A DNA stretch of 64,000 nt, taken from Oryzias latipes. Lineage: Eukaryota; Chordata; Actinopteri; Beloniformes; Adrianichthyidae. Each line of letters begins with the position of its first letter. Position 1 is the stretch's first letter. The stretch is taken from positions 593,376-657,375 of the forward strand of contig NC_019859.2 in NCBI RefSeq assembly GCF_002234675.1, written 5' to 3'. The position numbers were made by a program, and so were the translations under genes. The notes under the pieces are model-generated. The model saw only the letters and a program-made list of their open reading frames with translations. It was not told the DNA's origin and did not search any database. Positions 23,001-36,279 of the stretch are shown in pieces.

Positions 23001-26000
23001 CCAACCTGCTGGATGAAAGACGTCCAACCTGCTGGATGAAAGACGTCCAACCTGCTGGATGAAAGACGTCCAACATGCTGGATGAAAGACGTCCAACCTG
23101 CTGGATGAAAGACGTCCAACATGCTGGATGAAAGACGTCCAACCTGGATGAAAGACGTCCAACCTGCTGGATGAAAGACGTCCAACCTGCTGGATGAAAG
23201 ACGTCCAACATGCTGGATGAAAGACGTCCAACCTGCTGGATGAAAGACGTCCAACCTGCTGGATGAAAGACGTCCAACCTGCTGGATGAAAGACGTCCAA
23301 CCTGCTGGATGAAAGACGTCCAACCTGCTGGATGAAAGACGTCCAACCTGCTGGATGAAAGACGTCCAACCTGCTGGATGAAAGACGTCCAACCTGCTGG
23401 ATGAAAGACGTCCAACCTGCTGGATGAAAAATGAAAGACGTCCAACCTGTGGATGAAAGACGTCCAACCTGCTGGATGAAAGACATCCAACATGCTGGAT
23501 GAGAGACGTCCAACCATGCTGGATGAGAGACGTCCAACCTGCTGGATGAAAGACGTCCAACCTGCTGGATGAAAGACGTCCAACCTGCTGGATGAAAGAC
23601 GTCCAACCTGCTGGATGAAAGACGTCCAACCTGCTGGATGAAAGACGTCCAACCTGCTGGATGAAAGACGTCCAACATGCTGGATGAGAGACGTCCAACC
23701 TGCTGGATGAAAGACGTCCAACCTGCTGGATGAAAGACATCCAACCTGCTGGATGAAAGACGTCCAACCTGCTGGATGAAAGACGTCCAACCTGCTGGAT
23801 GAAAGACGTCCAACCTGCTGGATGAAAGACGTCCAACCTGCTGGATGAAAGACGTCCAACCTGCTGGATGAAAGACGTCCAACCTGCTGGATGAAAGACC
23901 AATCCAAAACCCTGTTGGATGAAAGACGTCCAACCTGCTGGATGAAAGACGTCCAACCTGCTGGATGAAAGACATCCAACCTGCTGGATGAAAGACGTCC
24001 AACCTGCTGGATGAAAGACGTCCAACCTGCTGGATGAAAGACGTCCAACCTGCTGGATGAAAGACGTCCAACCTGCTGGATGAAAGACGGGATGAAACAT
24101 GCTGGATGAGAGACGTCCAACCTGCTGGATGAAAGACATCCAACCTGCTGGATGAAAGACGTCCAACCTGCTGGATGAAAGACGTCCAACTGCTGGATGA
24201 AAGACGTCCAACCTGCTGGATGAGAGACGTCCAACCTGCTGGATGAAAGACGTCCAACCTGCTGGATGAAAGACGTCCAACCTGCTGGATGAAAGACGTC
24301 CAACCTGCTGGATGAAAGACGTCCAACCTGCTGGATGAAAGACGTCCAACCTGCTGGATGAAAGACGTCCAACCTGTGGATGAAAGACGTCCAACCTGCT
24401 GGATGAAAGACGTCCAACCTGCTGGATGAAAGACGTCCAACCTGCTGGATGAAGAGACGTCCAACCTGCTGGATGAAAGACGTCCAACCTGCTGGATGAA
24501 AGACGTCCAACCTGCTGGATGAAAGACGTCCAACCTGCTGGATGAAAGACGTAACTGCGGATGAAGACGTCCAACCTGCTGGATGAAAGACGTCCAACCT
24601 GCTGGATGAAAGACGTCCAACCTGCTGGATGAAAGACGTCCAACCTGCTGGATGAAAGACGTCCAACCTGCTGGATGAAAGACGTCCAACCTGCTGGATG
24701 AAAGACGTCCAACCTGCTGGATGAAAGACGTCCAACCTGCTGGATGAAAGACGTCCAACCTGCTGGATGAAAGACGTCCAACCTGCTGGATGAAAGACGT
24801 CCAACCTGCTGGATGAAAGACGTCCAACCTGCTGGATGAAAGACGTCCAACCTGCTGGATGAAAGACGTCCAACCTGCTGGATGAAAGACGTCCAACCTG
24901 CTGGATGAAAGACGTCCAACCTGCTGGATGAAAGACGTCCAACCTGCTGGATGAAAGACGTCCAACCTGCTGGATGAAAGACGTCCAACCTGCTGGATGA
25001 AAGACGTCCAACCTGCTGGATGAAAGACTCCAACCTGCTGGATGAAAGACGTCCAACCTGCTGGATGAAAGACGTCCAACCTGCTGGATGAAAGACGTCC
25101 AACCTGCTGGATGAAAGACGTCCAACCTGCTGGATGAAAGACGTCCAACCTGCTGGATGAAAGACGTCCAACCTGCTGGATGAAAGACGTCCAACCTGCT
25201 GGATGAAAGACATCCAACCTGCTGGATGAGAGACGTCCAACCTGCTGGATGAAAGACATCCAACCTGCTGGATGAAAGACGTCCAACCTGCTGGATGAAA
25301 GACGTCCAACCTGCTGGATGAAAGACGTCCAACCTGCTGGATGAAAGACGTCCAACCTGCTGGATGAAAGACGTCCAACCTGCTGGATGAAAGACGTCCA
25401 ACCTGCTGGATGAAAGACGTCCAACCTGCTGGATGAAGACGTCCAACCTGCTGGATGAAAGACGTCCAACCTGCTGGATGAAAGACGTCAGCGATGAAGA
25501 CCCAACCTGCTGGATGAAAGACGTCCAACCTGCTGGATGAAAGACGTCCAACCTGCTGGATGAAAGACATCCAACCTGCTGGATGAGAGACGTCCAACCT
25601 GCTGGATGAAAGACGTCCAACCTGCTGGATGAAAGACATCCAACCTGCTGGATGAAAGACGTCCAACCTGCTGGATGAAAGACGTCAACCTGCTGAAAAA
25701 AAGTGATGAAAGACGTCCAACCTGCTGGATGAAAGACGTCCAACCTGCTGGATGAAAGACGTCCAACCTGCTGGATGAAAGACGTCCAACCTGCTGGATG
25801 AAAGACGTCCAACCTGCTGGATGAAAGACGTCCAACCTGCTGGATGAAAGACGTCCAACCTGCTGGATGAAAGACGTCCAACCTGCTGGATGAAAGACGT
25901 CCAACCTGCTGGATGAAAGACGTCCAACCTGCTGGATGAAAGACGTCCAACCTGCTGGATGAAAGACGTCCAACCTGCTGGATGAAAGACGTCCAACCTG

Positions 26001-29000
26001 CTGGATGAAAGACGTCCAACCTGCTGGATGAAAGACGTCCAACCTGCTGGATGAAAGACGTCCAACCTGCTGGATGAAAGACGTCCAACCTGCTGGATGA
26101 AAGACGTCCAACCTGCTGGATGAAAGACGTCCAACCTGCTGGATGAAAGACGTCCAACCTGCTGGATGAAAGACGTCCAACCTGCTGGATGAAAGACGTC
26201 CAACCTGCTGGATGAAAGACGTCCAACCTGCTGGATGAAAGACGTCCAACCTGCTGGATGAAAGACGTCCAACCTGCTGGATGAAAGACGTCCAACCTGC
26301 TGGATGAAAGACGTCCAACCTGCTGGATGAAAGACGTCCAACCTGCTGGATGAAAGACGTCCAACCTGCTGGATGAAAGACGTCCAACCTGCTGGATGAA
26401 AGACGTCCAACCTGCTGGATGAAAGACGTCCAACCTGCTGGATGAAGACGTCCAACCTGCTGGATGAAAGACGTCAACCTGCTGGATGAAAGACGTCCAA
26501 CCTGCTGGATGAAAGACGTCCAACCTGCTGGATGAAAGACGTCCAACCTGCTGGATGAAAGACGTCCAACCTGCTGGATGAAAGACGTCCAACCTGCTGG
26601 ATGAAAGACGTCCAACCTGCTGGATGAAAGACGTCCAACCTGCTGGATGAAAGACGTCCAACCTGCTGGATGAAAGACATCCAACCTGCTGGATGAAAGA
26701 CGTCCAACCTGCTGGATGAAAGACGTCCAACCTGCTGGATGAAAGACGTCCAACATGCTGGATGAAAGACGTCCAACCTGCTGGATGAAAGACGTCCAAC
26801 CTGCTGGATGAAAGACGTCCAACCTGCTGGATGAAAGACGTCCAACCTGCTGGATGAGAGACGTCCAACCTGCTGGATGAGAGACGTCCAACCTGCTGGA
26901 TGAAAGACATCCAACCTGCTGGATGAAAGACATCCAACCTGCTGGATGAAAGACATCCAACATGCTGGATGAGAGACGTCCAACCTGCTGGATGAAAGAC
27001 GTCCAACCTGCTGGATGAAAGACGTCCAACCTGCTGGATGAAAGACGTCCAACCTGCTGGATGAAAGACGTCCAACCTGCTGGATGAAAGACGTCCAACC
27101 TGCTGGATGAAAGACGTCCAACCTGCTGGATGAAAGACGTCCAACCTGCTGGATGAAAGACATCCAACCTGCTGGATGAAAGACATCCAACCTGCTGGAT
27201 GAAAGACGTCCAACCTGCTGGATGAAAGACGTCCAACCTGCTGGATGAAAGACGTCCAACCTGCTGGATGAAAGACGTCCAACCTGCTGGATGAAAGACG
27301 TCCAACATGCTGGATGAAAGACGTCCAACCTGCTGGATGAAAGACGTCCAACATGCTGGATGAAAGACGTCCAACCTGCTGGATGAAAGACGTCCAACCT
27401 GCTGGATGAAAGACGTCCAACCTGCTGGATGAAAGACGTCCAACCTGCTGGATGAAAGACGTCCAACCTGCTGGATGAAAGACGTCCAACATGCTGGATG
27501 AAAGACGTCCAACATGCTGGATGAAAGACGTCCAACATGCTGGATGAAAGACGTCCAACCTGCTGGATGAAAGACGTCCAACCTGCTGGATGAAAGACGT
27601 CCAACATGCTGGATGAAAGACGTCCAACCTGCTGGATGAAAGACGTCCAACCTGCTGGATGAAAGACGTCCAACCTGCTGGATGAAAGACGTCCAACATG
27701 CTGGATGAAAGACGTCCAACATGCTGGATGAAAGACGTCCAACCTGCTGGATGAAAGACATCCAACCTGCTGGATGAAAGACGTCCAACCTGCTGGATGA
27801 AAGACGTCCAACCTGCTGGATGAAAGACGTCCAACCTGCTGGATGAAAGACGTCCAACCTGCTGGATGAAAGACGTCCAACCTGCTGGATGAAAGACGTC
27901 CAACCTGCTGGATGAAAGACGTCCAACCTGCTGGATGAAAGACGTCCAACCTGCTGGATGAAAGACGTCCAACCTGCTGGATGAAAAACGTCCAACCTGC
28001 TGGATGAAAGACGTCCAACCTGCTGGATGAAAGACATCCAACCTGCTGGATGAAAGACGTCCAACCTGCTGGATGAAAGACGTCCAACCTGCTGGATGAA
28101 AGACATCCAACCTGCTGGATGAAAGACGTCCAACCTGCTGGATGAAAGACGTCCAACATGCTGGATGAAAGACGTCCAACATGCTGGATGAAAGACGTCC
28201 AACATGCTGGATGAAAGACGTCCAACATGCTGGATGAAAGACGTCCAACATGCTGGATGAAAGACGTCCAACCTGCTGGATGAAAGACGTCCAACATGCT
28301 GGATGAAAGACGTCCAACCTGCTGGATGAAAGACGTCCAACATGCTGGATGAAAGACGTCCAACCTGCTGGATGAAAGACGTCCAACCTGCTGGATGAAA
28401 GACGTCCAACCTGCTGGATGAAAGACGTCCAACATGCTGGATGAAAGACGTCCAACATGCTGGATGAAAGACGTCCAACATGCTGGATGAAAGACGTCCA
28501 ACCTGCTGGATGAAAGACGTCCAACCTGCTGGATGAGAGACGTCCAACATGCTGGATGAGAGACGTCCAACATGCTGGATGAAAGACGTTCAACCTGCTG
28601 GATGAAAGACGTCCAACCTGCTGGATGAAAGACGTCCAACATGCTGGATGAAAGACGTCCAACCTGCTGGATGAAAGACGTCCAACCTGCTGGATGAAAG
28701 ACGTCCAACCTGCTGGATGAAAGACGTCCAACATGCTGGATGAAAGACGTCCAACATGCTGGATGAAAGACATCCAACCTGCTGGATGAAAGACGTCCAA
28801 CCTGCTGGATGAAAGACGTCCAACCTGTTGGATGAAAGACGTCCAACCTGCTGGATGAAAGACATCCAACATGCTGGATGAGAGACGTCCAACATGCTGG
28901 ATGAGAGACGTCCAACCTGCTGGATGAAAGACGTCCAACCTGCTGGATGAAAGACGTCCAACCTGCTGGATGAAAGACGTCCAACCTGCTGGATGAGAGA

Positions 29001-31392
29001 CGTCCAACCTGCTGGATGAAAGACGTCCAACCTGCTGGATGAAAGACGTCCAACATGCTGGATGAGAGACGTCCAACCTGCTGGATGAAAGACGTCCAAC
29101 CTGCTGGATGAAAGACATCCAACCTGTTGGATGAAAGACGTCCAACCTGCTGGATGAAAGACGTCCAACATGCTGGATGAGAGACGTCCAACCTGCTGGA
29201 TGAAAGACGTCCAACCTGCTGGATGAAAGACGTCCAACCTGCTGGATGAAAGACGTCCAACCTGCTGGATGAAAGACATCCAACCTGTTGGATGAAAGAC
29301 GTCCAACCTGCTGGATGAAAGACGTCCAACCTGCTGGATGAAAGACATCCAACCTGCTGGATGAAAGACGTCCAACCTGCTGGATGAAAGACGTCCAACC
29401 AGCTGGATGAAAGACGTCCAACCTGTTGGATGAAAGACGTCCAACCTGCTGGATGAAAGACATCCAACATGCTGGATGAGAGACGTCCAACCTGCTGGAT
29501 GAAAGACATCCAACCTGCTGGATGAAAGACGTCCAACCTGCTGGATGAAAGACGTCCAACATGCTGGATGAGAGACGTCCAACCTGCTGGATGAGAGACG
29601 TCCAACCTGCTGGATGAAAGACGTCCAACCTGCTGGATAAAAGACGTCCAACCTGCTGGATGAAAGACGTCCAACCTGCTGGATGAAAGACGTCCAACCT
29701 GCTGGATGAAAGACGTCCAACCAGCTGGATGAAAGACGTCCAACCTGTTGGATGAAAGACGTCCAACCTGCTGGATGAAAGACATCCAACATGCTGGATG
29801 AGAGACGTCCAACCTGCTGGATGAGAGACGTCCAACCTGCTGGATGAAAGACGTCCAACCTGCTGGATGAAAGACGTCCAACCTGCTGGATGAAAGACGT
29901 CCAACCTGCTGGATGAAAGACGTCCAACCTGCTGGATGAAAGACGTCCAACCTGCTGGATGAAAGACGTCCAACATGCTGGATGAGAGACGTCCAACCTG
30001 CTGGATGAAAGACGTCCAACCTGCTGGATGAAAGACGTCCAACCTGCTGGATGAAAGACGTCCAACCTGCTGGATGAAAGACGTCCAACCTGCTGGATGA
30101 AAGACGTCCAACCTGCTGGATGAAAGACGTCCAACCAGCTGGATGAAAGACGTCCAACCTGTTGGATGAAAGACGTCCAACCTGCTGGATGAAAGACGTC
30201 CAACCTGTTGGATGAAAGACGTCCAACCTGCTGGATGAAAGACATCCAACCTGCTGGATGAGAGACGTCCAACCTGCTGGATGAAAGACATCCAACCTGC
30301 TGGATGAAAGACGTCCAACCTGCTGGATGAAAGACGTCCAACCTGCTGGATGAAAGACGTCCAACCAGCTGGATGAAAGACGTCCAACCTGTTGGATGAA
30401 AGACGTCCAACCTGCTGGATGAAAGACATCCAACATGCTGGATGAGAGACGTCCAACCTGCTGGATGAAAGACATCCAACCTGCTGGATGAAAGACGTCC
30501 AACCTGCTGGATGAAAGACGTCCAACATGCTGGATGAGAGACGTCCAACCTGCTGGATGAGAGACGTCCAACCTGCTGGATGAAAGACGTCCAACCTGCT
30601 GGATAAAAGACGTCCAACCTGCTGGATGAAAGACGTCCAACCTGCTGGATGAAAGACGTCCAACCTGCTGGATGAAAGACGTCCAACCAGCTGGATGAAA
30701 GACGTCCAACCTGTTGGATGAAAGACGTCCAACCTGCTGGATGAAAGACATCCAACATGCTGGATGAGAGACGTCCAACCTGCTGGATGAGAGACGTCCA
30801 ACCTGCTGGATGAAAGACATCCAACCTGCTGGATGAAAGACGTCCAACCTGCTGGATGAAAGACGTCCAACCTGCTGGATGAAAGACGTCCAACCTGCTG
30901 GATGAAAGACGTCCAACCTGCTGGATGAAAGACGTCCAACATGCTGGATGAGAGACGTCCAACCTGCTGGATGAAAGACGTCCAACCTGCTGGATGAAAG
31001 ACGTCCAACCTGCTGGATGAAAGACGTCCAACCTGCTGGATGAAAGACGTCCAACCTGCTGGATGAAAGACGTCCAACCATGCTGGATGAGAGACGTCCA
31101 ACCTGCTGGATGAAAGACGTCCAACCTGCTGGATGAAAGACGTCCAACCTGCTGGATGAAAGACGTCCAACCTGCTGGATGAAAGACGTCCAACCTGCTG
31201 GATGAAAGACGTCCAACCTGCTGGATGAAAGACGTCCAACCTGCTGGATGAAAGACGTCCAACCTGCTGGATGAAAGACGTCCAACCTGCTGGATGAAAG
31301 ACGTCCAACCTGCTGGATGAAAGACGTCCAACCTGCTGGATGAAAGACGTCCAACCTGCTGGATGAAAGACGTCCAACATGCTGGATGAGAG
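20058..31392. repeat. 23-bp minisatellite, about 11.3 kb (roughly 490 units), intergenic
   Basis: Near-perfect tandem copies of a 23-bp unit with core GACGTCCAACCTGCTGGATG plus AAA. Common variants are CCAACATGC, GACATCC, GATGAGAGAC, CCTGTTGG and CCAGCTGG. The array separates the spred2 promoter from etaa1. On the minus strand the unit has no stop in any frame, producing open frames of up to 3559 codons with the 23-residue period DVFHPAGWTSFIQQVGRLSS plus SRL; these are repeat artefacts. Its right end is broken by the L2 LINE; a last partial unit survives at 34944-34959. Confidence 0.97.
29401..30694. repeat. 966-bp (42-unit) duplication inside the 23-bp array
   Basis: The rare GGATAA variant occurs at 29635 and 30601, and CCAGCTGG variants (AGCTGG) at 29401, 29723, 30137, 30367 and 30689. 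The pairs 29401/30367, 29723/30689 and 29635/30601 all differ by exactly 966 bp = 42 x 23, showing that a block of about 42 units was duplicated in tandem. Confidence 0.85.
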
Positions 31393-34300
31393 ATGGCGCC
31401 TGTGTGCACGGCCTGCCGTCTGTCAGCGGTATTTTTGTTTGTGTTTGTGCTACTTCTGACAACTGTCATTAAAAACATCAACTCTTTACTGGTGTATGAT
31501 CGCCAAACGCTCCTGGATCTGAGCTGTTTTCCACCAAAGCTGGTGCAGTTTAGACACGATGGTCAGGAGACGCCGCACCCGTTGCTGTCCGAGGTGCCTG
31601 TCTACCTGTGCCGCACCTCAGTGACGTTTCAGCGGAGGAAACGCCGTCGTCGTCGTTATCGGGGAAAACGCGGGGGTAAGCTGGCGAATCTGAAGCGGAT
31701 GCTGACGACCTGTCTGAGGCGCTCTGCGGTGGCCTCGTTGGATGACTTTGGACCGGTTCATCGACTCTTTCCTTCCCGGCGCTCATTGGAGCCTGTCAGC
31801 ACCTGGCTGTTACCTGTCGCCGGCTCAGAGCAGCTGTTCCAGCCTCGCGGTCCCTGTTCTCCTCGCCCCAGGCAGCGCGGGGTGAACCTGGAGAGCTTAC
31901 GGCCGCTCCCCCGGGCCAGCCGGACCATCAACACCCCGGCCCCACCACCCCCCGCCAGATTTGGCCTGGTGAACACTAGGTCCCTGGCAAACAAAACTTT
32001 CATCCTGAAGGATTTTTTCGCCTCTCAGGGCTTGGATTTCCTTTGTCTGACGGAGACGTGGCTGAACGTCGGTGAGTCCAGCGCGTTTTCTGAACTTTTA
32101 CCGCCGGACTGTGATTATTTCAACTCCCCGCGCACATCAGGCCGAGGAGGAGGAATCGCCACCATTTATAAATCTGCATATAAATGTCTCCCTCCGTCTC
32201 TGCTGGTCTCTTTGTCCAGCTTTGAACTTGAACTTTTTGAACTGGGCTGCTCTCCACCGGTGCTGTGTGCTGTGGTTTATCGTCCACCAAAATACAACAA
32301 GGACTTCTTAAATGAATTCTCTGGGCTGCTGGCTGAAATCCTGCTTAAATATGACCGAGTTCTTATTGTTGGAGATTTTAATATACATGTGTGCTGTCCA
32401 GACCATACAATGTCTAAGGACTTTTTAAGTCTTATTGACTCTTTTAATCTTGTTCAGCATGTGTCTGAACCCACGCAGGAACGTGGACACACACTTGATC
32501 TGGTGCTAACATATGGACTCTCTGTTTCTAACCTGGTGATATGTGATGCAGTGTTTTCAGATCATATGCCTGTTTTATTTGACATCACTCTGCCCTGTAG
32601 CCCCTGTAGGCCTCCAGCTCCGGCTCGGTGGGTCCGTATCATCAAACCTTCCACTGCAGCTCTTTTCTCTTCTTCTTTTAATCAAACCAGTGTCATCCCT
32701 CAGTCCACATGTTCTAGTACAGATGAGCTCAGCTCCTGGTTACACTCCACCTGCCTGACAGTACTGGATGCAGTGGTTCCACTTAAATCCAGGCAGCCAA
32801 AAGTTAAAACTGAGCCGTGGTTGAACAACGTAACTCGTGCTGCTAGACGTGAGTGCAGAAAAGCTGAACGGAAGTTTAAAAAGGACAAGCTACAGGTGTC
32901 ACTACAGATGTTGAAGGCCAGCTGGTGTCATTATCAGGCTACTGTAAAAAAGGGGCAAAAAGGGAACATCTGTCAAATGTTATCCTGTTAAACCGACACA
33001 AGCCCCGTGTCCTGTTTAGCACCATAGATGCAGCTCTCAACGCCCCCAAGTCTGTCTATGTCCAACCTACGCTGGAGACATGTGAAACCTTCCTTAGGTT
33101 TTTTGTGGACAAGGTGAATAATGTCAGGGCCCTCATATCACCACCTGGATTTGACCCCTCTGTTGTTGTGTCCTGCCCTGTAACCTTTGACCAGTTTGAA
33201 CCAGTGACTCTGTCTGTTTTATATGAGACTGTGAAACACCTGAAGCCCTCAGGTTCCCCCTCTGATGCGATTCCACCCCGATTATTTAAAGAGGTTATCA
33301 CTACTCTGGGACCTGCAGTTCTTGCTGTTGTAAACGGCAGCCTTTCCTCTGGTGTGTTTCCTAGAAACTGTAAACATGCTACAGTACAGCCATTGATAAA
33401 GAAGCCTAACCTGGATCCCTCTGTGCTGTCCAATTTTAGACCCATTTCTAAACTTCCTTTCCTCTCAAAGATTCTGGAAAAAATTGTGTATGTTCAATTG
33501 AAGGATTTTTTAGATGAAAATGGCAACCTTGAGGTTTTCCAGTCTGGCTTCAAATCTCTACACAGCACCGAGTCAGCTCTGCTTAGGGTGTTTAACGACA
33601 TCCTCTTAGCTACAGATGCTGGGGACCATGTGGTTCTGGTACTACTGGATCTTACAGCTGCCTTCGACACACTGGATCACAACATCTTGATCTCCCGGTT
33701 ACAGCAACTTGTAGGCATCCGTGGCACTGCTCTGCAGTGGTTCAGGTCATATCTAGAAGATAGAACATTTTGTGTAAACCTCAATAATGTTCAATCTTCC
33801 TCTGCTCCTCTACTGTATGGGGTCCCGCAGGGTTCAGTCCTTGGGTCTATGCTTTTCTCTCTTTACTTACTCCCCCTGGGTTCCATTCTTAGAAAGCATA
33901 ACTGTGCTTTTCATTGCTATGCGGATGATACCCAGATATACGTCCCAATAACAAAGAAGGATGCCCACTCCATCAGCCCTTTAATTAAGTGCTTGGAGGA
34001 ATTGAAAATCTGGATGGCTCTTAAATTTTCTCCACCTCAATGACGAAAACACAGAGGTGATTGTCTTTGGTCCCAGTGGCAACAGTGAGTCACACCCTAT
34101 AGCTCTGGGCTCTCTCACTCAATCGGTGAAATCCACAGTCACAAATTTAGGAGTGAAGATGGACACTGGTTTTAATTTGGACAGGCAGATCAGTTCGGTG
34201 GTGAGATCCAGCTTCTTTCAGTTAAGGCAGCTTGCCAAAGTCAAATCATTTTTATCAAGAAAGCACTTTGAGACAGTAATCCACGCCTTTGTTACAACTC

Positions 34301-34946
34301 GGCTGGATTACTGTAACTCCCTTTACTTTGGTACCCCTCACTCATCCTTGTCCCGTCTCCAGCTGGTGCAGAACGCTGCTGCACACTTGTTAACTGGAAC
34401 ATGGAAGAGAGAGCATATCACACCAGTTCTGGCTTCTCTCCACTGGCTGCCTGTCCATTTTAGAGTTCGTTTTAAAATTCTTTTATTTGTTTTTAAGTCT
34501 TTAAATGGTCTGGCTCCGCCCTACCTCTCTGAGCTGCTACACCTGCATTTCCCTTCCCGCTCACTTAGATCAGCTGACCAGCTGCTCCTAGATGTGCCAA
34601 GGACACGGCGGAAACTCAGAGGGGATAGAGCATTTGCTGTTGCTGGCCCCAGCTTGTGGAATGCACTCCCTATGCAGGTTAGGAAGGCCCGTTCACTGAA
34701 TGATTTTAAATCCAAGTTAAAAACTCACCTTTTCTCCCTGGCTTTTAACTCAGTATGAGTTGATGTTTTTATTGGTTTTATAAATTTATTTTTATTGGTT
34801 TTATGTATTTTTATTTAATGTATCGATTTCTTATTGATTTTATTCTGTTTTAGTTTGTTGTTTTGTTTTATTCTGCATTGTTAAGCACTTTGGTCAGCTT
34901 CTGCTGTTTTAAAAGCGCTTTATAAATAAAGTTGACTTGACTTGAC
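31391..34946 (+). mobile_element. L2-clade non-LTR retrotransposon (LINE), nearly complete, with two frameshifts
   Basis: The coding region opens at 31393 and shows, in order, a basic N-terminal segment, an APE-type endonuclease (GLVNTRSLANK, LCLTETWL, VVYRPP, IVGDFNIH, SDHMPVLF, about 31960-32580), a reverse transcriptase (NFRPIS, LLDLTAAFDTLDH, GVPQGSVLG, YADDTQIY, about 33240-33950) and the conserved L2 C-terminus (LHWLPVHFRVRFKIL, to stop at 34758). The frame shifts in an A/G run near 32946-32956 and again in an A-run near 34022-34025, so this copy is probably inactive. The 3' end has GCTTTATAAATAAAG followed by a (TTGAC)3 tail at 34932-34946, typical of L2 ends. It is inserted in the 23-bp array. 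Confidence 0.9.
31393..34758 (+). pseudogene. L2 LINE endonuclease-reverse transcriptase reading frame, broken by two frameshifts
   Basis: Three consecutive segments carry the element protein: 31393-32991 (N-terminus and endonuclease), about 32950-34043 (reverse transcriptase with an intact YADD) and about 34025-34758 (C-terminal region). Both breaks fall in homopolymer runs, so they could be sequencing or consensus errors as well as real mutations. The first shift is equivalent to two extra bases, the second to one. The first ATG is two bases inside the junction with the minisatellite, so a 5' UTR seems lacking and the element may be 5' truncated. Confidence 0.85.
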
Positions 34947-34959
34947 GTCCAACCTGCTG

Positions 34960-35720
34960 CTGTTTGGTAAAGGGGGGGGGGCTCTACAGACCCGTCTCTG
35001 TTCAACACTTAACTCCTGACTAAATGTTTAATTTGGAGTTAATTTTAGTGAATACATATTTATTTATAAAGCTTGAATGTTTAGTTGAAAAATAAATATT
35101 TTAATATGCATATTTAACTTTAATTTGACCAATTTAAAGTGTTTTTTTGCAAACTAAACATTTAGTTTGTAAACGAATATATTAATTTAATGTTTAGCTC
35201 CTAACCTATCATTTATTTGATAATAATAAATGTAACATCAATTAAAAGGTGAATATATTGCTGTAAATATTTGACTCTTTCCAGACTAATTGCTAGTTTA
35301 TTCTGCACCTGAATGAGTTTATGAAAAGCCGACAGAAGAGAAGAAGGTGGAGTGAGTTCAAGTTAAACTACCAAATTTAGTAATTAGTGAAGCAAAACTT
35401 ACTGAAAATATGTGATAATAAACATCTAAACAAATCCATTACAGGTCAATTATACCAGGACTTTAACAGAGAAGTGAAACATAAAATAACTGAGACACCT
35501 GTCAGTCACATCAGGTGCTCAACATGGACATTCATCAAATGACCCGTAGTCCCCAAGATGAAAGAAATGCAGTTCAGAATGAGAAACAATGATTATCCAT
35601 CAGCAGAGACGCTGAGGAGAAGATTTGAGGTTGATCCGTGTGATTTCTGTCATACAGAAACAACCAGAAACGTTTCTTCATGTCAGAGATCCAAAGATTC
35701 TGGATCAGTAAGAAAATGAA
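34960..35720. other. AT-rich intergenic sequence between the LINE and etaa1
   Basis: After a G-run near 34971-34980 the sequence becomes AT-rich and unique. I see no exon, RNA gene or TIR element. It separates the L2 insertion from the etaa1 promoter. Confidence 0.5.
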
Positions 35721-35724
35721 CAAC

Positions 35725-35932
35725 ATCCAATAATAATCAACATCCCATAATAATCATCCAATAATAATCATCATCCAATAATGAACAACATCCCATAATG
35801 AACAACATCCAATAATAATCATCATCCAATAATGAACATCCCATAATAATAATCACCCAATAATGATCATCATCCCATAATAATCATCCAATAATGAACA
35901 ACATCCCATAATAATCATCATCAATTCCCAGA
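35725..35932. repeat. AT-rich short tandem repeat (CATCCCATAATAATCATCCAATAATGAA-like)
   Basis: Degenerate alternation of CATCCCATAATAATCAT and CATCCAATAATGAACAA blocks over about 200 bp. It is intergenic, 0.5 kb upstream of etaa1. Confidence 0.75.
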
Positions 35933-36279
35933 ATAACATATTCTGTTCTCTAACAGTAAATTCTCCACAGAAACAACAACTTTAGTGAAAATCTTCCTGA
36001 TTTTAGGAAAATATCATTTTCCTCCAAAAATGGAGCAAAGATGGTCTGAATGTTGTGTTTCTAAAATGAAGTCAGATTCTATTGATCCTCATGAACTCAA
36101 ATCTTTCTTGATGACATCGATCTGCTCCAGAATAGTTCCTGATCCAGATGACCTGGAAATGGAACTTATGCTGAGAGATTTCTCTGTTTTCTACATGGAG
36201 ACATGTGTTTCTGTGGAGATCTGCGCCTCACGTCACTGTCTGCTTCATGTCTGCCACACTTTTCTATTTTAAAAAGTGT

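Noticed and set aside
19976-31481. Very long minus-strand open frames (about 960 to 3559 codons)
   Set aside because: All are translations of the 23-bp tandem unit, which lacks stops in all three minus-strand frames. There is no splice, promoter or domain support.
35985-36272. 95-codon plus-strand frame before etaa1
   Set aside because: No recognisable domain, AT-rich intergenic context and no splice partners; probably chance.
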